A DNA stretch of 64,000 nt. It comes from Diadema setosum (lineage: Eukaryota; Echinodermata; Echinoidea; Diadematoida; Diadematidae). Positions within the stretch are counted from its first letter, which is position 1. Each line of letters starts with the position of its first letter. The DNA lies in NCBI GenBank assembly GCA_033980235.1, contig CM067069.1, forward strand, positions 20,394,650 through 20,458,649, in the 5' to 3' direction. Of this stretch, positions 49,401 through 62,800 are shown in pieces. The position numbers were made by a program, and so were the translations under genes. The notes under the pieces were generated by a model. The model searched no databases and was not told where the DNA came from. It was given only the letters and a program-made list of their open reading frames with translations.

Positions 49401-50857
49401 TGATATTATACCATGAGTCAAGACAACCAATGCCCCAAAATTGTTCAGCACACGCTTTTAGCGTGGTATTGTCACAAGCTGTAGAATAATGGTACGGTGT
49501 TGTCAGGGTACTCAAAAGAGAGAAACCACCTTCTAAGAGTGTGGTACAGTCACAAACTCAAAGGTAAGACAGCATGATGTGTTCATGCTTGCACTGAAAC
49601 AGATGCTTTGGAGTCATAAAAGAGTCAAGAGTCATAAAAGAGTCGAGAGTCATAAAAGCCAGTGAAGTAACCCACATAATTACAGTTCACAATTAGAGGA
49701 AGAGGGGGCAATCACACCTCAAGCACAAACCTCTACGATTACGCCTGGATAAATTCAATGTAATCAATACATCACTTAAATATCTTAAATACTTAATCTA
49801 CTGTGTATAAATATGATTTCTTTCCATGCTAATGATACAGCTGGGGCCTGAAACATCAAACCTAGTGAACAATTGCCATCCAAAAGCAAATAATCACTCT
49901 GAATAATCAGTGATTTAGCTATAAGCAGTATGAAATTCCAAATGATCACCATGATCAGCAACTGACTGCTAAGTTTCATGCTTTGGGCCATGGTCAACAT
50001 CACAGACAACATTTAAAAGCATACAATTATTTCTGCAGTAGTTGTACCTTTCAGTAGATCACAACTTTAAACAAGCCTGGGATACACACGATGTAAGAAA
50101 GCATGCTTTCTAGCAAACTTAAAATGATATGCCTGTGTGCGTAGTGGAGTGCATAACATACAAATATATTCGTGGAAATATTGTACAAAAGGGTATAAAA
50201 TATATAATTTGGTCAGCAGTATAATGGACAGCTACAGGTATACGATTCAAACAAGCAGTGAAGTTATACAGTTTGTATTTCCTGGGGAAATTACTTTGAA
50301 GCACATAGTGTGCAATCTGGCCTAACTAACAGTTTTCTGTTGCTTCTTATTCAAGTCAGTCATTCCATCCACATCGGAAGAAGACTTAAAGGAATGCTGC
50401 ATGTATACTGGAAGAAATGAACAGTAATATCTCACCAAAGATTTGATGACAATCACAAATCTTCACAAATCTTGGGTTTTCCTTCACACTTTCTTTTCGT
50501 TTTTTCCTGACCATTCAGGATCTTTGCTTACATCATACACGATATCTTTTCTTACTACTGCCAAACTTCATCATTAAATTTGAGGCTGAAGGCAGACGGG
50601 AATTCTTTTTTCCCCACATGGGTAAAGTCTTGGTAGTATAGTGGCAAGTATACATGAGTCTGTGATTGTCTGATAGCGTTGGGAGGGTGGGGCAATCAAG
50701 AGTTCATAGAGTATGATCTTTACAGATTATCAAGGTGGACGAAGGTTTAAAGATAGTCACATGAGATTACATTAGATAGACATACAGGACTACATACAGT
50801 GAAAATCTCTGCAAGTACCAATAAATATCTAGGGGAGGAAGAATATGAGGCATATAG
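46414..50857. other. Region between genes, possibly 3' UTR of the C3-like gene
   Basis: AT-rich sequence with no recognisable coding exon on either strand. On the minus strand two AATAAA hexamers lie close together near 46740-46765, which could end an unusually long 3' UTR of the C3-like gene. It also contains a hAT-like relic and a CT-rich run at 48250-48320. Confidence 0.35.
47343..47583. mobile_element. MITE-like element with CATACCTGCCAAC ends
   Basis: Starts GCATACCTGCCAACATTTC and ends TAGTTGGCAAGTATGC. The flanking CTATTG on both sides is a possible target duplication. The interior has repeated AAATCTTA/AAATCTGA words. A hAT relative is possible. Confidence 0.55.
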
Positions 50858-51790
50858 CAGGGCTCGACACTAACTTTCTTTCTGCCACTAAAATCTTTAA
50901 ATCTGACATCTTGGTGGCTTGAAATAAATGAAAATGTAACAAGAGACTCGGGGGGTCTCACGCTAACCCACATATCGCAAGTTCACCTTCCACACATTCC
51001 TGCAGACTATTACCTGAGAACATTTAGCAAAGGGGGGGGGGGGTGGAAGTGGCTTCCAGGGGGCATGGTGTCCATTTGTATATTCTATTATGCTGGTACT
51101 AATTTGTAACAGTGCTTACTAATATTCTATCACCCTAGCAATTAAACCTGTCAAGTTTCATGAAAATTTGACCATGCATTTCCAAGTAGAAGATGAAAAT
51201 GTAAAATTAAGGCCCCAATTTGGAACCCCCCCCCCCACCCCCACCAGGCCAAAAGGGGGAACGGAACCCCCCTGGATCCGCCTTGAACAAACTTGAAACG
51301 GCAGTCATCAATGCACTTACTTATAGCATTAACTCAGCTCTTTCTTTTGGTTTCCTTAACTTGGGGATTTAGGATCCTGTGGGACCCCTATGGGAAGGAG
51401 GGGGGGGGGGGGGGGGGGGACATGGTTCTCATCTGAGATCATATCCCTGGGATGTTACCTGCCAAGTTTGGTAAAAATCTGTCATGGGGTTTTCAAGAAG
51501 ATGAAAACGTAAAAAAGATTCGCACGAAGCATGATGCATCACTCAGGATAGACAAGAGCTGATGGATGACGGACGATGCACAACTCAGGACGGACGACAG
51601 ATACAATGGAAGATGGACGACACACAACAGGACAATGAATGATCACAATAGCTCACCCAATCTAACAATCCATTTTGAATCTTGCGTGCCAAGTCAGGCC
51701 ACCAAAAGATAGCTTTTTGGGAATTTGGTGGCCAGAAATCAATTTTTAGAGGCCCCCAGGCCACCCGGCCACCACTAATGTCGAGCCCTG
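50858..51790. mobile_element. hAT-like element with CAGGGCTCGACA ends
   Basis: The left end CAGGGCTCGACACTAAC and right end TTAGTGGTGG-type arm (plus strand CCACTAATGTCGAGCCCTG) are inverted repeats. The 933-bp interior has several G runs and no clear transposase. The CAGGG start is typical of hAT, but no 8-bp duplication is visible. Confidence 0.6.
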
Positions 51791-51998
51791 CAAATGGCAA
51801 AATTTCACTTTCTTTGAGTGATTAACATGGGGCATACAGTGGAGCATGGTAAGAAAATATATATCTATCCTCAAGTTAGCCAGTACCACAATCAAGTTTT
51901 CAGTTATTTGGAATAAAAATGAGGACAAGGTGGTAAGAAGACCTTCCTTTAAGATCGGGTCTTCCAGCGACAAACTCAGAGTCTCTTCCATGTCAAAG

Positions 51999-52128
51999 TC
52001 ATGTGCATCCCGTTTCCATGGCAACCTCAAACTGCCCCAGCTTGGCCACAACGTCTTGATTCCTCCTCTTGTGCAGTTTCGTAGGCCACGACTCGACGAT
52101 GCTTCTCTTGTCCAGCAGGTATTTATAG
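51999..52128 (-). CDS. C3: C3-like last coding exon
   Basis: Encodes [20 protein letters not shown] and [15 protein letters not shown], then TGA. The VESWP and L-x-x-F-x-x-x-M-x-x-x-GC pattern matches the C3 C-terminus (VEHWP, LGAFTESMVVFGC). Confidence 0.93.
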
Positions 52129-53823
52129 CTGCAAATCAATGCAGGAGCAAGCATTCAAGTTAGGAATTCACAAAATATAATCATAGCGGCATATAATGCA
52201 ATAATGAAACAACATTCTTTGAGCAACTAGATTATGATAATTACCATCAAAAGTATCACAATCTTTCATCAATACTGTATACCTTTCAGTGAATATTCTT
52301 CATACTAAGGCACATATCTAGCTCTAATCTAACATGCAGATTACAATCTGAGATCCAAGCTAGAGAATAACTTTCTATAAGCCTAGCCTGTTGCTCCCAC
52401 ACTATCCTCTTTCAAAGAACTAATCATGATAACGTGAACAAAAGTATGAAATGAGAAGTCTGTGACAGGTCTGAAATAGTTCAGAGACACAAAATATACA
52501 AAGGTTGCATCATCTTACCCCTCTAAACCATCCTCTCTGACATAGCGGAGTGAAGTAGAACCGATGATGGTGTACTCATTCTTTACTTTAATCTTGGGGC
52601 AGTCACATTGCTCCTTGACATAGAAGAGTCTCAGGGAGCCAGGGAGGACAGCATCCACTCCTGTCAATTCAAGCAAAGCAAGACATATTTCAGTTTTTGG
52701 ATGAATCTCAAGTTGAGACAAAACTGATTAACAAATTTCAAGTGTAGACAAATTTGATTTTAATAGTCACATCTCTGTGGAAGAAATTCTCACTCATGGA
52801 TGAAATTAGTTTGTTCACAGGAGATGATACGGTCTGGTAATACTCTCAGGCCATAAACACTGCAAGGTCAGGTGATGTATAAAAGATCAGGTCATATAAG
52901 GTCAGGACATTACGGTCAAGTCAAGTAAAGTCAGGTTAGGACATACATGTACAGTCGGGTTATGTAAGGTCAGGTTATGTAAGATCAGATCATAAGTTCA
53001 GGACATGTAAGAATAGCTCAATTAAAGTCAGGTCATGTAAGTCAGGTCATGTGAAGTCATGTCATTTAAGGTCAGCCCATTTAAAGTCAGGTCATTTAAA
53101 GTCGGGCCATTTAAAGTCAGGTCATGTAGGGTCAGGTCATGTAGGGTTAGGTCATATAAAGTCAGGTCATTAATAGTCAGGTCATGTTAAGGTCAAGTCA
53201 TGCTAAGGTCAGGTCATGTAAGGTCAGGACATGTTAAAGGGAAGGACATGTAAAGTCAGGTCATGTAATGTCAGGTCACATCATGTCCAGGTTTGGGTCT
53301 ACAGACTGGTGCAACCCAAATTGGAGAAACTATACACAGCTGTTAGGAAGTAACTGTCAGAAGACTTTCACTCTTTAATAGATATGCAGAGGATGAGAGA
53401 AAAGGGCAAGCAGTGCACATAAGACTTGACTACTTAACATCACTCCCAACTATGCGGACATCTGCTCTCACAACAGATTCTATGCTTTACAGAGAGTGGA
53501 AAAGAGGGCAAAATCCTCAATTCTTTTTATTGGAAAAGGTCTTAAAAGAGAATCAAGACCAATTTCAATTCATCTTTTTGGCAGAGAATTTCTTAATCCA
53601 CCTGATGTGAAAATACAGCAGTTGGGTTAATTTCATTGGTTCATTTTCATATTTTATTTGTTTGTGTTGTTAGTTTAGGAGGCAGTAAACAAAAATTTTC
53701 ATAATGTACACAAAAAGAAAATGGAAGGCAAACAATAATAATTACCATAATCATTAATTTTAATATTTGTGCAAAGAACTTTAACCCTAAAAAGACCGGG
53801 CTATTTTGGTAGCTCGAAAGACT

Positions 53824-53858
<35 letters not shown>

Positions 53859-56800
53859 TAAAGGGCCCCCCTTAAGATCTCGGCCGTGGATCGCGCGAGC
53901 GCCGCGGAAATTTGCACAATGGTAGTGTGCGATGTAATCTACAAGATCGTTTATCTAAATTTTACAAAATAGTCTTCTTTTATTTTATTTTGATTAATTA
54001 TGCTAATTTATGCGAGAAATCAGACTCTTTGATCTAAATCAGTAAATAAAGCTCCAAAAGTGCTCATTTTTGGTCTAATTATTCTTTGTGGCATTCTTAG
54101 CAAATGTACTTGAAAAAAAATTCGGTATCAAAATTAATTTCTTATTTATTTTATTGTTTTATGAATTTCTTATGTATTTCTTTGTTTTTTCGACCTTTTG
54201 TTTTTGTTGTTTTTTTTAACAAAATTTGTGGCAGACACTTTTTGAAGCATAATACTCCTAAAACAAATTGATTTTAGCCAGTGAGAGTAAAAATAAGCAT
54301 ATTTATATGAACCATGTGAAAAAACTCAATTTGCATTGACTTTGCACACAAAATCACATTTTTGAGCCATTTTCGGCCTCACGTGCATGTTCAAAAAGTT
54401 ATGTAACTTCAGAACCGTACCCCCGGGCGTCACAAATTTGGTGTCAAAATGTGCGGGAAACTCGAAAGAAAAAAGTCATAGAGCATCGCGGCGAGAGCAT
54501 TGCGTGTTGCAGAGTAATCGCGCGAAATGTCGAGGGGGGGGGCCTTTTAGGCCCCCCCAGTCTTTTTAGGGTTAAGAACTGATTTCCTTAACTTTGTTAA
54601 ACGGTCACATAACTCAAGAGTTACATTCAAAAGTATATTTGCTTCAATCTCCTCCGTACTTACCTGTTTTTAAAACCCTGGTCACGTTACCGGTCAGGAC
54701 GGTGTAGCCATTATCATGATCTTGGCCTGTAATGTTCACTCTCAGAGCTGTAATGAATACAGAGTACATGTATACCATAATCATACCATAATAACTTCAT
54801 GCCTTCATCACATCAAACTAATTCTACCTACAGTAATCACCAGCTGGCAAAATGTCCCTCCTTTTCCTGAGCAAAACTTAAAGGACAAGTTCACCTTCAT
54901 TAACATAAGGATTGAGAAAATGTAGCAATATTAGTAGAACACATCATTGAAAGTTTGAGGAAAACCGGACAATCCGTTCAAAAGTTATGAATTTTTGAAG
55001 TTTTTGTGCAGTCACCGCTGGATGAGAAGACTACTGCAGTGTATGATGTCACATGCGTAAAACAATATAAGGAAAATATAAAGAGAATTTCACAAAATTT
55101 CATCTTTTGAAAAAAGTACACATTCCCTCGACTCATTACTGACATATGTTATGGGTAATATTATTCCCATTGCCTTTAGAAAGAGGCAACTCAAGTGCTC
55201 TTTTGTTATGTGAAAAAAGTGAAAATACATTGAATTTTCTTTACATTTTCTTTATACTGTTGTAATCATATGACATCACGAGCCTTAGTAGTCTCCTCAT
55301 CCAGCGGTTCCAACACAAAAGTTTTAAAAATTCATAACTTTTGCATCGATTGTCCAATTTTCCTCAAACTTTCACTGATGTGTTCTACTAATATTGCTGC
55401 ATTCTCTCAATCCTTATGTTTATGAAGGTGAACTTCTCCTTTAATTTGCCGCAGGCTAGAATTCATTAGTGCACAGTGCGCGACACAATAATTTATTCCG
55501 TCTCCATTCAAATTCCTTATCTACTCATACCTTATAGTGACAGTGTTATTCTATCCCTGAGAGATTTCATTTCTTTTCAAAGTTTTCCGTCATTTAAGGT
55601 TAGCGAAATGTATGATTTTTCCCCCTTTTTTTTTGGGGGGGGGAGATTCTTTCCTCCTGATTTCTTTTTCTCCTGAGATGTCATGCTTTACGCTATTGTA
55701 AGTTATAAAATGGGTTCAAGAATGTAGCCAATAGGAAGCTCTGAAATGAGACACACCTCCTTCCTTTACTTCAGTACTATTGCACTGCCTGTAATCCTAT
55801 GGTAGATTGCCGATCGTCTGTGCGCGCGGCGGCTCCTTTGATGAATTGCATGCATACGCGTACGCGCTGTCAATCCTGTAAACAACTTCTAGTTCGGGCT
55901 GCCGGCCGGCCGGCCTGTCTTCCCTTGTGCATAACATATGTGGCGTACGTACGTATACTGTACTATACTATACATATACGTACACTTTGTACAGTACAGT
56001 AGACCAAGCGTTATGGGACCGGACGCGTACATGGAGTCACTTTGAAGAGCAAATCCAACGATTTAGCAGGTTAATTCTCACGCCGTTTTCAGAGTATGTT
56101 GTCTAGTAGGCCTATATGAGGAGTCTATATCAAGTCTTTAAGGTAAAGGGTGCATATTCTATGTAAAATAAGTAAGTTTTCATGCGGGTGTCCGGAAACC
56201 CAACCCCCCATTATACTTATACTGTATGTGCGGGACTTCCACGAGTGCGACGTGCGTAAAAGTTTGGGACGAACATCTTCGGACGTCTTGACCCACAAAG
56301 GTACGTGAAAAACGCTGAAAAATGATGTTAGTTTTCAAATTTTCGACCCATTTTATAAAACAAATGATGCACAGGATTATTTCGTGGCGTTAGTGTAGGC
56401 GTAGCTCACTCTCGGGTATTTACAATGTAGTGCAACATGCACTCGGCTTCGCCTCGTGCATGTTTCACAATTGTAAATACCCTCGAGTGCACTACGCCTA
56501 CACTAATGCACTCTATCCTGTGCATCATTTGTATAATGATCTTGTGACAAAATTACAGTGATTTGCAGTTATGAAAGAACAGCGTGTCAGTGAACAGCTC
56601 ATCTTTTTGCCTAAAAATCACAGCCCATCAACAATAGAGAAGAAAAACTTAATCTTAAAATAAGAGATATATCAGTTGGTACATGAACATGTGATTAATT
56701 AATACACAACAAACTTCAGTGAAGCATGTAGTGTAAATGTAGCACTGCGCATTGATTTACTATGAGTCAGTGAGATACTGTGAGAATAAACCATTTCTAA

Positions 56801-59800
56801 AATGTATTACAATTTTATCACATAAAATAAGATGTTTCTTTCCTACAGCCTAGTAATGAAGCATTTCATTCACCTGCTTCCTTCCAACAAGTTTCATGGG
56901 CTGGAATCAACTTATTTGTTGCTAGGTAGGGCAAGCTTCTGGCAAGCTTTACAGTTGTTAAGGGCAACTTTTGTGAACAAAGTATGCATACAATTTGAAT
57001 ACATTACAGAACCTGTCTGTTGTTTGTGGTGATAATTACCAAAATGTTCATCAGAAGCACATGCCGCCTCCTCTAAGTTCCTCAGAGACTCACGGTCACA
57101 ACTTGTGCAGCGTTCTAAGGAACAAACATTTTTAAATGCAGTTCAATTCATTTCAATCATTGCATGAAACGACATTCTAAATATTCACCAAGATGTGTGA
57201 GTTAAAGGAGGAAAATGTGTGGAAATTGAGTTTTCTTTTTACACTACAATTTTAAGATCACGGTTCTGAATGAACATATATGTTGAAAAATTGTGAGTGA
57301 CTGAATTCAATCACATACAAAATGCTGGAGAGAGAAATAAGTATCCCTTTTCAGGAGTAATGTAAGTGATCTGCCACCTTAGATTAAAACATAATGTACA
57401 ACACATTTGTGTTTCAGGCGGCAAAATCTTTGGAGATCTTACTTTTAAGAATATCACTTACTCATAAAACACACACACACACACACGGAAATAATCTGCA
57501 TATACAGTTGTCATTACTGTCTGGAATCCTGCTGAACACTGCTTAGCATGCTTTTTATTGCAGTATGAAGACACTATCATATAGTGTAGATGACAGATGT
57601 ACATTAAATTGACAGGGTTTGTTTATATGGCACTAACATTGTGGCTGACATGCCTTCACTCTACAGCTTTTAGTTTAGTTGCTTCAGACAGTGCCTTTAT
57701 TACCAGTCACTGACCCAAATCTGACCAATAACTTATCCCATACATTGATTATACACTAACTTTCTTACAATCAAATCATGAGATAATTGCAACATGGGGA
57801 AAATCTTAAATCTTAATGACGCAGGCCCGAGAGTTGCTGCAGAAGTAATGGTAGTGACACTCACCTGTCGGACACACACATTCAGACTCATCATTACACA
57901 AGGTTTGAATCTCAGATGAGCCCTTCAACGGGTGGTAGAATGTGGTGCAGGATTTATCTGTTTTCAGGAAAAGAGGAGAATTGGGACAATCACACAAAAT
58001 GAATCAATGTGCAAACATTCAAGATCTTACTAGCTCTTCTCTCTTCAGGGCAACAAAATAATACACTACATTAAAGACAACAGAGGAACCTGTAGTTTAA
58101 TTTCTTCCAATTAAGAAAGGTCAGCAGTGCTACAATGCACACATATGGTCAACCATACATAATGACAGGCATACTGACTGTAACCACACATGTAAACAAT
58201 CACTGATTCATTTACCCTTCATGCTTGTATCATAAAACAGTACATTACTTTTGCTTTGGTTTGTGGAAAGTGACTTTATGACAATAAACACAAGTTCCAA
58301 CCAATCTTAGGTGGCTCTATCTGACGATTTCTCCAATTACACGCAGTCCACTCCAAATAACTCAATCTGAAACATTTCTCTGTCCAGAAACCATCCCTCA
58401 TCACAATGCTATTATTTTGAAATACTCTTGGGGCAAGTATGAGAAACAGGTTCTTGAAATCCAAACAAGTTGCAAACCTGACAGCAAGGTCATTCAACAC
58501 ATGGTTAGCTGCTATATTTTCACCAAGATCAATTCAGGGCCCTGGAATGAGGGGAAAGAATGAGATTGAGAGTAATTTGACTAACCTGGCGAGTAGTAGT
58601 CATAGACTCTGGTGGCCACAGGCTGGACGTTACCAACGTGCATCTCACGCCTTGCGTTGAATCGGATGCAAATGCTCTGGTCTGCAGGAATCTGGTAGCG
58701 ATTCATTAGACAGGAGGAAAAAAATGCATTACTTCTACCCATAATACAGAAGCATACCCAATGACAGATATTGCCACACCAAATTCCACAGATAGTAGAT
58801 ATAAAGTCATATATAGTAAGTAATACATATGTATCTTTGTAAAATTCAAATCATCAATTTGTCTTACTTTACTCACCAACTCTACATGAAACAATGACAA
58901 ACCAAAAATATTATCTACTTCAAGTTCCCCTCACCCTGTCCAGGTAGAAGATGACCGATCGCTGAGAGACCTCAAACCTTCGCACCAAGTGACGATGATC
59001 TGCATTCACCATCTGGAGGGAAAAGTAATGGGTCACATGGATCATTAAAGCGTAAAGAATTATACTTTACACTAACATAACAAAATGGCAAATTTGATTT
59101 TATCTTTATGTGTCATTAAACATCTATATGATGCCATCTACATATTGTATACAGAAGATGTACTGTGTATTTACTGCTAACTGTCACACTCATACATTTA
59201 TGCCCCTGTGACTCACATACTATGTGGTGTCTATGTGTGTGGGAGGGATTCCATGACATTTGCTCCTGCAACACTTGCTCCCATGAAATATCTGTGCACT
59301 AAGCCAAAAATAAATTCTACCCACGAACATAATCCTAACCCTAATTCTAATCCTAATACTAGTAATCCTCACATCAAATAAAACATAAAACCCCATCACA
59401 TCCCTAACCCTAACAAAATAAGACCGGAGTAATTGTCGCAGGAGCAAATGATGTGTCACCATGTGTGTGTTTCTGTCTGTCTGTCTGCACAGATAAAAGA
59501 TATGCACTGAAGCAGCAATGAATTACAACCACCACTCACCTCTTCAAGTTGGTCCTCAACGAGCACAAAGCCCGAGTAGAGACCGACATCGATGATACCC
59601 ATGTTGGTCCTGGTGTTCTCAGTGTACCTAGTGGCAATGGATTAAAGTTCATCACAGATGATACAATCTCTCCACCGACAAATGACTGATATTAATCTCA
59701 ACTTGATAATCAAAGGAATAAAAGTGACACATCATGCATGCTTCTAGTTCATGGGATGTTACTGCATGACTGATGCTAACAGGCAAGACACAACAGTAAT

Positions 59801-62800
59801 TTTCTTACTCTTCAAAACTTCAAATCACCTACTCACAGCAGGATAGTCACTTATATCTGTCTTTATGTGACCTGAATTGAATTAAGGAAAATATCTGTCA
59901 AGATTTGTTACTGTTATATTTGCTTTTGTTATAATCATTGTCATTAACCTTAATCACCATTGTTATCATCATTGTCTGTGATGAAATTTTCTGAAGAGGA
60001 ACTACGAATATGAATATGGAGTCTTTTATCATTAATATGTGAATCCTACCTTGCACAGAAGCTGATTTCTGCCACAAAGTCTCCCTTGGCGCGAGCCATC
60101 TGGGCAGCTGTGGTGGTGGAGCGGCGGATCACAGCTACCCTGGATCGGGAGTTGACGGGGTCTGGCATGGCACCATTGCGGGCCTCATGTGCCTCGTAAG
60201 TCACCTCAAATGGGCAGGACTCGGCTGAATTGGCCACACGATTGAATTTCATCTTGACCTACAAGACAAATGCACAAATGTTAATTGAAATCTCAAAGGT
60301 TTGGATATAATGAGGGTGGCCATTTCTCTAGGAAATATGTTAACATGGCAGTCATCTGCATTTTCTAGCTGTTATTTATACCGATATCTATGTTTTGTTA
60401 TAAAGCAAGCACAACTCAACATTATTTTTACAATGTATGTTTACATTATATTCTGGTTTGAGCATATTATTGATTGTCATGGATGTACTTCATAACATAT
60501 GCCTCTTCAGGCTGTAAATTAATATGAAGATGGTATTTTGTTGGAAGATATCAGTATTACATGCAGAAAGTGCAGAAATAAAGTACTTCCTCTGAGGACT
60601 GAGCACTGTTGTGCTTTTTTCTCACAAAGATATATCCTCATTAATTTCCACAATGAATAATGAACTTGAAATATTAAGTGAATGGTACAAGAGTAATAAA
60701 CTTTTTTTGAATTTTAGTAAAACAAAATGTATGATATTTCATTCGAGAGGTAAAAAAGTGTTTTTTCACGACCAAAATGTTATGATTGATAATACTTCCA
60801 TAGAGAGAACTGAGTCAATATTTTTTCTAGGCGTACTCATTCATGAATCCCTTGACTGGAAGTATCATGTTGCAAATATTTGTTCTAAATTGTCAAGAAA
60901 TGTAGGTGTATTATCCAAACTAAAAAGTGTATTGCCTTTTAATATCTTGGTAAATATTTATAATGCAATAATTTTGCCTCATCTTAATTATTGCAATGAA
61001 GTATGGGGAAACACATACAGAGTACACATTAACAGATTATACATGCTTCAAAAACGAGCTTTGCGTAGTATAAGCAATAGTCATTTTACTTGTCCAAGTT
61101 CACCACTCTTTGTACAATTTCGGATACTTCCAATTATTGATCTGGTCAAGCTGAATGTTTTGTTATTCATGTTAAAGTATCACCAAAATATGTTGCCCGA
61201 TGTGTTCAGAAACATGTTCCATATGAATTCCTCATTCCACTCATATCCCTCCCGGTACCGCTACAATTTTCGTAAACCTTTTACTTATTCCACTCTAAGA
61301 TTGCAATCCATACGTTTTACAGGTGTCAAGGAATGGAATTCTATTGATGGTGACCTTAAATCTAGCACTACATTTTCCAGATTTAAAGTATTATACAAAC
61401 AGAGTGTATTTAGACAGATGGTATCCATGACTGACTAGACCTCCTTTCTTCCTCTACCTTTCTCTTTCTCATCTCTTTTTCTCTGTATACTAAGGATGAA
61501 TGTGCGAGTGTGTGCGTGTGTGTACTATGTCTGCCAACAAATTAAGCAAAGATATGTTTTTGTGTCAATAACAGATGACTTGAGTACACATTGTGTTATC
61601 TTAATTTGGACTAATCTTCTGTGTGTATTGGTCCACATCACAAAAAGTGCTTGGTGATTGTATGTACAGTATTTTATCCTTTTTGATTTGAGGGCTCCAG
61701 CCACAAGCATAAATTTGCTTCTTAGGAGTCCTGGCATGTATTTGTTTCTTGTTTCTTGTACATTGTTTTATATTCTGCCAAATAAAATGAAATGAAATGA
61801 AATGACTGCTTGCCTGTTTTCATGAACACTTCAAGATCACACGCATGAGTGCAGGTAATGCTGATTGCAGGCAATTCAATGGTACCATATAATAAAGGTT
61901 TGCATTTGACTTTGAAGTGATCATCCAGACATGGCACACAAATCCAAAACAACGGAACAAATCAAATAAGTGAGGTCACTAGGCAACCTCACTCTCACAA
62001 GACAAGAGTAATGTGGACATTGTTATAGTTTATAACTACTTTTAAAGTCACATCTTCTCTTTCTTTCCGTCTGGCTTTTTCTTCCTTTAGGAATTACATG
62101 TGTTGGTCTCGTCATACTAGCAGTAAACTGTATATGCAGTTATCTGAATTTACAAAAACTTGAATGTATCAGCATTGAAGATTTAATTTTCGACGGAATA
62201 AGATACTTACCATGAGCTTGCCAGTCCCTTTTCCAGAACATTCACTTCTCAGACGACCACCAATAGGAACCTACAGTGTGGATGAAAGATTGAGAAGAAA
62301 AAAAATATGTATAAACTCCTTGTCACAACTATATATACTGGATACCAAAGTCACTGTCCAGAACAAATGCATGCAAGTATGAAATGTATCTATATACAGC
62401 AGGTGGCAGCTATAGACACTTGAATAGACCCTGTACTTCAGAGCCTCTTTCTTCAGTTCACACTTTTCCAGAGTGTGTGCTTTCTTTCCAATATTTAGAT
62501 GGGTTAGGGGAGTCCATTTGAATTGAGTTATACATCATTTTAAAGCTTAGAGTCTGCTCTTTCAAAATCTGCCCTTAACTAAAAATCCATGTCTGGCGAT
62601 GTTTTGTTGGCTTTGTGATGCAGGGTCACATATGATCACCATGACTTACCATAACTTCTTCCTGGACCAGTGCATTGTGGGGCAGAATGTGGTGTTCAAA
62701 GCGGAAAGACTCGTCGGCGTCCGAAGTGAGGATACACGTGAGGTCGATGTCGTCTCCATTATGGGCCATCTCCACGTACTTGATGAGCGCTTGGAGGGCG

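Noticed and set aside
50628..50695. tRNA gene (TAGTATAGTGGCAAGTAT resembles an Asp-type A box)
   Set aside because: The 3' half has no acceptor-stem complement or GGTTCGAATCC B box, so at most a decayed tRNA-like fragment.
53821..53860. Sequencing gap filler
   Set aside because: The G33 run lies at the same place as G14 in the sister element, so it is probably a real, if unstable, homopolymer.
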